Source: Saliphagus infecundisoli
GTDB lineage: Archaea > Halobacteriota > Halobacteria > Halobacteriales > Natrialbaceae
Length of the DNA stretch: 64,000 nt
Direction: 5' to 3'
Assembly: GCF_020177375.1 (NCBI RefSeq)
Contig: NZ_JAIWHV010000001.1
Location: 558,001 to 622,000, forward strand
The notes below the pieces were generated by a model. It had not been told where the DNA came from. It did not search any database and saw nothing but the letters and a program-made list of their open reading frames with translations. Made by a program: the position numbers and the translations under genes. Below, piece after piece: positions 58,231 through 64,000 of this stretch (the stretch's first letter is position 1; the number at the start of each line of letters is the position of its first letter).

Positions 58231-58992
58231 TCAGTTCCCGCCCGTCGCCGCACCCGCCGACTCGTTGTCTCCCGTGGAGCCGTTCGCGGCACCCTCCTCG
58301 CCCGCGGAGTCGTTGCCTTCCGTGGTCCCGTTTGCGGTCGGCACGTCGGCTCCCGCCGACTCGTTGCCTTCGGTCGTCCCGTCGTCTGCGGTCGCGTTGC
58401 CGACGGTCGTTTCGTTATCGCCGGTCGCGTTACCTTCCGTCGAACCGCTCCCGCCCGCTCCCGCCGACTCGTTCGCGGCCGGTCCTCCCGTGGCTCCTGT
58501 GGCCTGCTGGCTGATCTCCACGAACCGCCCGCCGGGGAGCAGGCCGTCCATTTCGCCGGCGTTCAGCGCCTCCCGGATCACTGCCGGATCGCCGTCGATC
58601 AGGAGCACTCCCGCCTGAACGATCGTCTCCTCGACGGTCAGCCCGTCCGTGTCGGCGGCGTATTCCTCTACGGCCTCGACCTCCTCGGTGACGAGCTCGA
58701 GTTGGCGCTGGCGGAGTTCGCGCTGGGCTTCCATCTGGCTGGTCTCGTTGTTCTCGATGCGTCCCCTGAGCTCCTCCTGGATCGCCCGGACCTCCTCCTG
58801 GTCGGGCTCGACGAACGCGGTCACCGCCGACTCGGGAACGTCGGCGTCCTCGACCTCCGGCGGCGGTTCCGGGGTGTCGCCGGTGTCGTCGGTGCCGTCG
58901 CCGCCCGAAAGCGCCGAACAGCCCGCGAGCGCGACCGCGGCGCCCGCCCCCGCGAGCCGCAGAACCCGTCGTCGGTTGTGGTCCTCGCTCAT
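58231..58992 (-). CDS. TAT lipoprotein with sequon-rich C-terminal tail
   Basis: A 253-residue protein. Residues 1-25 are a TAT lipoprotein signal (NRRRVLRLAGAGAAVALAGC). An acidic linker is followed by a helical part at ~50-165 (VEPDQEEVRAIQEELRGRIENNETSQMEAQRELRQRQLELV). The last ~85 residues are Gly/Ala/Thr/Asn-rich, with nine Asn-X-Ser/Thr sites (ANES, GNAT, DNET, GNAT, GNES, ANGT, GNDS, ANGS, DNES), plus one more in the helical part. A tail of this kind would be extended and can be N- and O-glycosylated. Function unknown. Confidence 0.8.
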   Translation of the reverse strand: MSEDHNRRRVLRLAGAGAAVALAGCSALSGGDGTDDTGDTPEPPPEVEDADVPESAVTAFVEPDQEEVRAIQEELRGRIENNETSQMEAQRELRQRQLELVTEEVEAVEEYAADTDGLTVEETIVQAGVLLIDGDPAVIREALNAGEMDGLLPGGRFVEISQQATGATGGPAANESAGAGGSGSTEGNATGDNETTVGNATADDGTTEGNESAGADVPTANGTTEGNDSAGEEGAANGSTGDNESAGAATGGN

Positions 58993-59081
58993 GCCCGAAG
59001 ACGGGCGCCGGAGGCGGATACGCCCTCCGATCTCCCCGCCGGACCGACCGCCTTTTGGCGGTCCGGTCGCTATCCCTCGGC

Positions 59082-59831
59082 GTGAATCGGGACGGAGCCG
59101 AACCCGTAGACGTCGCTCGCACTCTCCGGGAGCCGGCGCCGGCGGCCGCCCGCGAGGCGATCGAGCGCGGGATCGACCGCGAGGCGCTCGTGACCGTCGT
59201 CGGCCGCTGTACCGTCGAGTACGACGGCCGAGCGGCGAGCCGCCTGGAGCCCGGTGACCGGCACGTCATGCTCAAGCCCGACGGCGCGACCCTGGTCCAC
59301 ACCGACGAGGGCCAACAGCCGGTCAACTGGCAACCGCCCGGCTGCGACCACGGCGTCTCGCTTTCCGACGGCGCCCTCCGGATCGAGAGCCTGCGCTCGA
59401 CGCCCGCCGAGCGTCTCGCGGTCACGTTCGAGCGGATCGACCAGGTCTCGGCCTTCGTTCTCGCCGACGAGCGCGAACTCGCCGTCGTCGGCACCGAGGA
59501 GGACCTCCGCGAGCGGATCTTAGAGGAGCCCGCGCTGGTCGAACCCGGGTTCACCCCGCTCGCGACCGAACGCGACACGCCCGCGGGCGCGGTCGATATC
59601 TACGGCGAGGATAGCGAGGGCCGCGCCGTGGTCGTCGAGCTCAAGCGCCGCCGGGTGGGTCCCGACGCCGTCGGCCAGCTCCGCCGGTACGTCGATGCTC
59701 TGGAGCGAGACCTCCACGCCGACGCCACGGTTCGGGGAATCCTCGTCGCGCCCTCTGTGACAGACCGGGCCGAGCGCCTGCTCGCCGAGCACGGCCTCGA
59801 GTTCGTCGCGGCGGAGCCGCCCGAGCGCTGA
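59082..59831 (+). CDS. nucS: Endonuclease NucS (EndoMS), mismatch-specific
   Basis: A 249-residue protein. The N-terminal half has the NucS DNA-binding signature RDALVTVVGRCTVEY-like text (EALVTVVGRCTVEYDGRAAS) and HVMLKPDGATLVHTDEGQQPVNWQPPG. The C-terminal nuclease has AGAVDIYGEDSEGRAVVVELKRRRVGPDAVGQLRRYV (Asp...Glu-x-Lys). NucS cuts both strands at mismatches in archaea. There is no ATG start; GTG 59082 is chosen, and a TTG at 59055 would add nine residues. mutS is 1.6 kb away. Confidence 0.93.
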   Translation: MNRDGAEPVDVARTLREPAPAAAREAIERGIDREALVTVVGRCTVEYDGRAASRLEPGDRHVMLKPDGATLVHTDEGQQPVNWQPPGCDHGVSLSDGALRIESLRSTPAERLAVTFERIDQVSAFVLADERELAVVGTEEDLRERILEEPALVEPGFTPLATERDTPAGAVDIYGEDSEGRAVVVELKRRRVGPDAVGQLRRYVDALERDLHADATVRGILVAPSVTDRAERLLAEHGLEFVAAEPPER

Positions 59832-59837
59832 TCGGGG

Positions 59838-61214
59838 TTACGCCAGTGGGAAGACCGTCGAGACGACCATGGTGACGACGAACCCGGTGATCGCGACGAT
59901 GGTCGTCAGCGCGGTCCAGATCTTGAACGTCTCCTCCTGGGTCAGCCCGCCGATCTCCTTGACGATCCAGAACCCGCTGTCGTTGTACCACGAGAAGATC
60001 GTCCCGCCGGAGCCGATCGTCATCACGAGGTAGACGGGGTTGACCGAGAGGTCGCCGATCAGCGGCGCCATGATCCCCGCGGTCGTCAGCAAGGCGACGG
60101 TCGCAGAGCCCTGGGCGATCCGGATCGTCGCCGCGATCACGAACCCCGCGACCAGAAGCGGGATGCCAAGCCCCTCGAGGGCGGTCGCGATGTAGTCGCC
60201 GATCCCCGAGGCCGCGAGCATGGCCCCGAACGCGCCGCCGGCGGCGGTGATCGCCGCGATGTGGCCGCCGCTCTGGAGCGAATCGACGAGTTCGTCCGAC
60301 CAGGTGTCCCGGTCTATGGCCTCCGTCCGGAGGTAGGTCGCCGCCGCGGCGAGGGCGGCGGCGGTCAGCGCGATGTTGGCGTCGCCGACGAAACTCGCCG
60401 TGACGTCGGCGGTCCCGCCTTCTACGAGGAATCCGGCGTCGATCAGCGAATCGACGGTCGTGTTCGAGGCGATCAACACGACCGCAAGCAGGATCGGAAG
60501 CGAGGCCTCGACCATGCCGGGCAGCGCCGACGTCGGCCGGTCGGCGAGTTCCTCGACGCGCTCGACCGACGATCCCATCGTCTCCCGGAGCGGGACCTCG
60601 ATCCGGCTGTTGATCCACTTGCCGTAGAGCACGCCGGAGACGAACACCGTCGGGATCGCGACGACGATCCCGACCAGCATTGTGTATCCGAGGTCGACGC
60701 CGAGTTCGAGGGCGACCGCGAGCGGGCCGGGCGTCGGCGGGACGAAGCCGTGGGCGGTGACGCCGGCCGCGCCGACGATGGTGATGAACAGCGCGTAGTC
60801 TCTGCCGGTCCGGGCGCGCATCGACCGGGCGAGGGGCGCAAGTAGAAAGAAGACGTTGTCGAAGAAGACCGGAATCGCGAGGACGCCGCTTGCGCCACCG
60901 AGCGAGAGGTAGGATCGTTCCTCGGAGGTAAACGACTGGAACCAGCGGACGATCCGTTCGGCGGCGCCGCTTTCCATCATCGTCTTCCCGATGACGGCGG
61001 CCATCAGGATCGGGATCCCGACGCCGGTCATCGTCTCGCCGAACCCCGCCGCCGTCTCGGCGGGGACCTCGTTCAGCGGGACTTCGGCGGTCGCGGCGCC
61101 GACGACCAGCGTCGCGATCACCAGTCCGATGAACGCCGGGATACGAAGCCAGACCAACAGGGCGACGACCGCGACGAGTCCGATACCGAACACGATCACC
61201 GGGTTCTCGAACAT
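59838..61214 (-). CDS. GntP family permease (gluconate/organic acid:H+ symporter)
   Basis: A 458-residue membrane protein of about 12-14 helices. MFENPVIVFGIGLVAVVALLVWLRIPAFIGLVIATLVVG is the GntP start; ILMAAVIGKTMMESGAAERIV, FFDNVFFLLAPLARSMRARTGRDYALFITIVGAAGVTAHGFVPPTPGPLAVALELGVDLG is the diagnostic central block. Substrates in the family include gluconate and other hydroxy acids; not resolved here. ATG 61214 matches the family start. Convergent with nucS (seven-base gap). Confidence 0.93.
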   Translation of the reverse strand: MFENPVIVFGIGLVAVVALLVWLRIPAFIGLVIATLVVGAATAEVPLNEVPAETAAGFGETMTGVGIPILMAAVIGKTMMESGAAERIVRWFQSFTSEERSYLSLGGASGVLAIPVFFDNVFFLLAPLARSMRARTGRDYALFITIVGAAGVTAHGFVPPTPGPLAVALELGVDLGYTMLVGIVVAIPTVFVSGVLYGKWINSRIEVPLRETMGSSVERVEELADRPTSALPGMVEASLPILLAVVLIASNTTVDSLIDAGFLVEGGTADVTASFVGDANIALTAAALAAAATYLRTEAIDRDTWSDELVDSLQSGGHIAAITAAGGAFGAMLAASGIGDYIATALEGLGIPLLVAGFVIAATIRIAQGSATVALLTTAGIMAPLIGDLSVNPVYLVMTIGSGGTIFSWYNDSGFWIVKEIGGLTQEETFKIWTALTTIVAITGFVVTMVVSTVFPLA

Positions 61215-61278
61215 GGCTCGACCAACCCATCGCCGCTTCAAATACCCTTGTATTCATCGTTACCGATTAATGGTCTTT

Positions 61279-61310
61279 CGAACGGAAACGTGGATAAAAA
61301 CGTCCGTTCG
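61279..61310 (-). terminator. Hairpin with T-run after mutS
   Basis: CGAACGG/CCGTTCG (7 bp) extended by ACG/CGT after a two-base bulge encloses a loop that reads, on the minus strand, with TTTTTATCC. Placed 87 bases beyond the mutS stop and upstream of the GntP gene, it may end the mutS transcript. Archaeal terminators rely on T-tracts, which is present here, while the hairpin could be incidental. Confidence 0.4.
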
Positions 61311-61396
61311 AGCCGTCACCGATCCGTGACGGTGAGAACCGGACAGTCCGAATCCGAGCAGCACCGACCGCGTGACGCTCCCGAACAGTGGCCTGC

Positions 61397-64000
61397 TCAC
61401 TCCTCGAGCAACCCCTTCAGCCGATCGAGTTCCGTCAGTGCTTCGACGGGCGTGAGGTGAGCGAGGTCCAGCGCGCGGAGTTCGGCCGCGACGTCGTCCG
61501 GGAGGTCCGACGAATCCGGCGTGGATCGCGAACCGGAAGGTCGCTCGCCGCCATCGGCGGTCGCCGTGGCGGTCGTTGCCGACCGTCTCTCGCCGGTGGG
61601 GTGTGCATCGGTTCCGGCGTCGTTCTCGCCCGATCCGCGTTCGGCCGCGGTCGCGACCAGTTCCCGGGAGCGCTCGACGACGTCCTCGGGGACGCCCGCG
61701 GCGGCCGCGACCTCGATTCCGTACGATCCCTCGGCGGCACCGGGTTCGATCTCGTGGGAGAAGACGACCTCGCCGTCGTCCTCGCCGGCCTCGAAGTGGA
61801 GTCGCTTGGCACCCTCTAACGCCGCCGCGAGTTCGGTCAGCGGGTGGTGGTGGGTCGCAAAGAGGGTCAGTACCTCCTCGGCGTGGAGGCGCTCGACGAT
61901 CGCCCGCGCAATGGCGAGCCCGTCGGCCGTGGAGGTGCCCCGTCCGACCTCGTCCAGGAGGACCAGCGACCGGCCGTCCGCCTCCTGGAGGATCGTCGCC
62001 AACTCCTCCATCTCGACCATGAACGTCGAGCGCCCGCCCGCGATGTCGTCGCTCGCCCCGACCCGGGTAAAGATCCGCTCGAGGGGCGCCAGCCGGGCGC
62101 TGCGAGCGGGGACGAAACTCCCCATCTGGGCGAGGACGGCGATGCAGGCGACCTGGCGCATGTACGTCGACTTCCCGGACATGTTCGGGCCGGTGATGAC
62201 CGCGAGCCGGCGTTCCTCGTCGAGGCGGGCGCCGTTGGGGACGAACGATTCCCGGGTGCGCTCGACGACGGGGTGGCGCCCGCCCTCGATCTCGATCACG
62301 GGATCGTCCGCAACGACCTCGGGCCGACAGTAGTCGTACCGGGCGGCGACGGTCGCCAGAGAGACGAGCGCGTCGACGGTCGCCAGTGCGTCGGCGAGGT
62401 CCTGGACGCGCTCGACCTCCTCTGCGACCTCCCGGCGAATTTCACGGAAGAGTTCGTACTCCCGGTCGTCGGCCCGCCCCTCCGCGCGAACGATCTCGCC
62501 CTCGCGCTCGCGGAGTTCGGGCGTGACGAACCGTTCCGAATTCTTCAGCGTCTGGCGGCGCTCGTAGTCCTCGGGCACCGAGTCGAGGTTCGGGTTCGTC
62601 ACCTCGATGTAGTAGCCGTGGACGGAGCTGTGATCGACCTTCAGCGAGTCGATACCGGTCCGCTCGCGTTCGCGCTCGGCCAGATCGTCGATCCACACTT
62701 TTCCCTCGCGCGCGGTCGCCCGCAGATCGTCGAGATGCTCGTCGTAGCCCTCGGCGACGACGCCGCCCTCGGTGATCTCGACGGGCGGCTCCGCGGCGAT
62801 CGCGCTCTCGATCAGCTTCCGGACGTCCGCCAGGGGGTCGAGGGCGGCGTGCAGTCCCCGAAGACGGTCGCAGTCGGCGTCGGCCAGCGACTCTCGGATC
62901 TCGGGCACCGCCTCCAAGGTCGTCCGCAGCGACTGGAGGTCCCGCGCGTCGGCCCGTCCCCGCGAGATCCGTCCGATCAGGCGTTCGAGATCGTAGATCG
63001 CCGCGAGGTCCTCGTGGAGCCGTTCGCGAGCCCTGACGCCGCCGGCGAGTTCGGAGACCGCATCCAGTCGTGACTCGATCCGGTCGGGTTCCAGCAGGGG
63101 TCGGCGCAGCCAGTCCCTCAATTTGCGGCCGCCCAGCGCGCTCGCGGTCTCGTCGATCACCCCGATCAGGGTCGCGTCCTCGCGGCCGTGGACCGCGCGC
63201 GGCTCGAACAGCTCGAGGCTTCGGAGGGCGACGGCATCGAGAAGGAGGTACTCCCGAGGGTCGTAGCGGGTGACGTGGGTGATGTACTCGAGTCGGGTCC
63301 CCTCCTCCGGGTCGTCGGGCGAGCCGTCGCCCTCTCCATCGGATGCACCCTCGTCTACACCCCCGCGGGCGTACTCGGCGTACGAGAGGAGGGCCCCGCA
63401 GGCCCGGATCTCGGCGTCGCCCCCGAGAACCCGGTTGGGGTCGCCGAAATATGCCTCGACCCGTTCTCCGGCCCGCTCGCGGTCGAACGCGCGACTCTCG
63501 TAGGAGGTCATCATGCAGTCGCGGTCGGCGGGAAGGAGCTCCGGCGAGATGTCGGGGCCGACGACGGCCTCGGCGGGGGCAAAGCGGCTGATCTCGTCGG
63601 CGATCGCCGCCTCGGAGCTCGAGCCGGTCGTCAGGAAGTCGCCCGTCGAGACGTCGAGGAAGGCGACCGCGAGGCGCTCGCCAGAGCGCGCGAGCGCGGC
63701 CACGAAGGTGTTGTCCTCGCCGGCGAGCAGTTCGTCCTCGGTGAGCGTCCCGGGGGTGACGACGCGAGTGACCGCGCGCTCGACGACCCCCGGGCTCTCG
63801 CCGGGTTCTTCGACCTGGTCGGCGACCGCCACCCGATATCCGGCCTCGAGGAGGGTCTCGATGTAACTCTCGGCGTTGTCGATCGGAATGCCGGCCATCG
63901 GGTACTCGCCGGTCGAGTCCTCGCGGCTCGTGAGCGCGATCTCGAGTATGCGGGCACAGCGTTCGGCGGCCTCACAGAACGCCTCGTAGAAGTCCCCGAC
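61397..64000 (-). CDS. mutS: DNA mismatch repair protein MutS (N-terminus beyond the window)
   Basis: 867 codons are visible and the frame continues past base 64000; MutS normally starts a few dozen residues earlier. The first visible residues (VGDFYEAF) belong to the mismatch-recognition domain, though the Phe-x-Glu motif itself is outside. Connector and lever domains follow. The ATPase has [13 protein letters not shown] (Walker A), [17 protein letters not shown] (Walker B) and [13 protein letters not shown] long polar linker ([16 protein letters not shown]...) precedes the C-terminal helix-turn-helix ([19 protein letters not shown]). Bacterial-type MutS is known in halophiles. Confidence 0.97.
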   Translation of the reverse strand, partial: VGDFYEAFCEAAERCARILEIALTSREDSTGEYPMAGIPIDNAESYIETLLEAGYRVAVADQVEEPGESPGVVERAVTRVVTPGTLTEDELLAGEDNTFVAALARSGERLAVAFLDVSTGDFLTTGSSSEAAIADEISRFAPAEAVVGPDISPELLPADRDCMMTSYESRAFDRERAGERVEAYFGDPNRVLGGDAEIRACGALLSYAEYARGGVDEGASDGEGDGSPDDPEEGTRLEYITHVTRYDPREYLLLDAVALRSLELFEPRAVHGREDATLIGVIDETASALGGRKLRDWLRRPLLEPDRIESRLDAVSELAGGVRARERLHEDLAAIYDLERLIGRISRGRADARDLQSLRTTLEAVPEIRESLADADCDRLRGLHAALDPLADVRKLIESAIAAEPPVEITEGGVVAEGYDEHLDDLRATAREGKVWIDDLAERERERTGIDSLKVDHSSVHGYYIEVTNPNLDSVPEDYERRQTLKNSERFVTPELREREGEIVRAEGRADDREYELFREIRREVAEEVERVQDLADALATVDALVSLATVAARYDYCRPEVVADDPVIEIEGGRHPVVERTRESFVPNGARLDEERRLAVITGPNMSGKSTYMRQVACIAVLAQMGSFVPARSARLAPLERIFTRVGASDDIAGGRSTFMVEMEELATILQEADGRSLVLLDEVGRGTSTADGLAIARAIVERLHAEEVLTLFATHHHPLTELAAALEGAKRLHFEAGEDDGEVVFSHEIEPGAAEGSYGIEVAAAAGVPEDVVERSRELVATAAERGSGENDAGTDAHPTGERRSATTATATADGGERPSGSRSTPDSSDLPDDVAAELRALDLAHLTPVEALTELDRLKGLLEE

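Noticed and set aside
1-64000. Insertion sequences and prophage
   Set aside because: No transposase, integrase, terminal inverted repeat with target duplication, or phage structural gene was seen; only tRNA-end repeats hint at past integration.

Overview
This window comes from a haloarchaeon (class Halobacteria). The sequence is strongly GC-rich, the proteins are very acidic, and many genes start with little or no leader downstream of TATA-like boxes. Exported proteins carry twin-arginine (TAT) signals with lipoboxes. Marker genes are archaeal or haloarchaeal: archaeal STT3/AglB, psmA, SBDS, RNase P proteins Rnp2 and Rnp3, aCPSF1/FttA, NucS, CTP-dependent riboflavin kinase RbkR and TbsP. I cannot name the genus from sequence alone. 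All domain and family calls are by eye; no search was run.

Layout. 0-8.4 kb is housekeeping: the end of a proline dehydrogenase gene, a DUF502 membrane protein, ilvE, a twy1-rbkR-ribB run (wyosine and riboflavin/FMN), small proteins, a phosphoglycolate phosphatase, and a 693-residue protein with a CHAT-type protease signature. 8.4-25.7 kb is a surface-glycan island: the oligosaccharyltransferase aglB, an AglG-like glycosyltransferase, further GT2 and GT4 enzymes, a LicC-like nucleotidyltransferase overlapping a TagB/TagF-like CDP-polyol transferase, three sulfatase-superfamily proteins without the sulfatase CxPxR signature, an FkbM methyltransferase, a flippase and an AglM-like UDP-glucose dehydrogenase. 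AT-rich sequence flanks the island on both sides. 25.8-39.6 kb is mixed metabolism and regulation: S9 peptidase, Gfo/Idh oxidoreductase, CBS and Usp proteins, aminotransferases, superoxide dismutase, a membrane-anchored HTH protein, tRNA-Glu, an MgtC/DUF4010 protein and a PadR regulator. 39.6-41.4 kb holds a non-coding stretch dense in perfect inverted repeats, two small genes (one with no usual start codon), and a TAT lipoprotein made almost entirely of N-glycosylation sequons.

41.4-52.8 kb contains one-carbon genes (folD, glyA), tbsP next to a lipoprotein sugar dehydrogenase, and a compact information-processing cluster rnp3 - methyltransferase - rnp2 - psmA - SBDS - glutaredoxin. This resembles the archaeal proteasome-exosome superoperon without exosome genes. 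52.8-64 kb contains RidA, tRNA-Leu followed by repeated copies of its own 3' end (attachment-site scars), a CHRD/lamin-tail secreted protein, a cupin, fttA, a second sequon-rich lipoprotein, nucS, a GntP permease and most of mutS, whose start lies outside the window.

The most interesting theme is surface glycobiology. The window encodes the N-glycosylation transferase, a probable phosphopolyol-modifying module, and lipoproteins whose low-complexity tails are packed with Asn-X-Ser/Thr acceptor sites.
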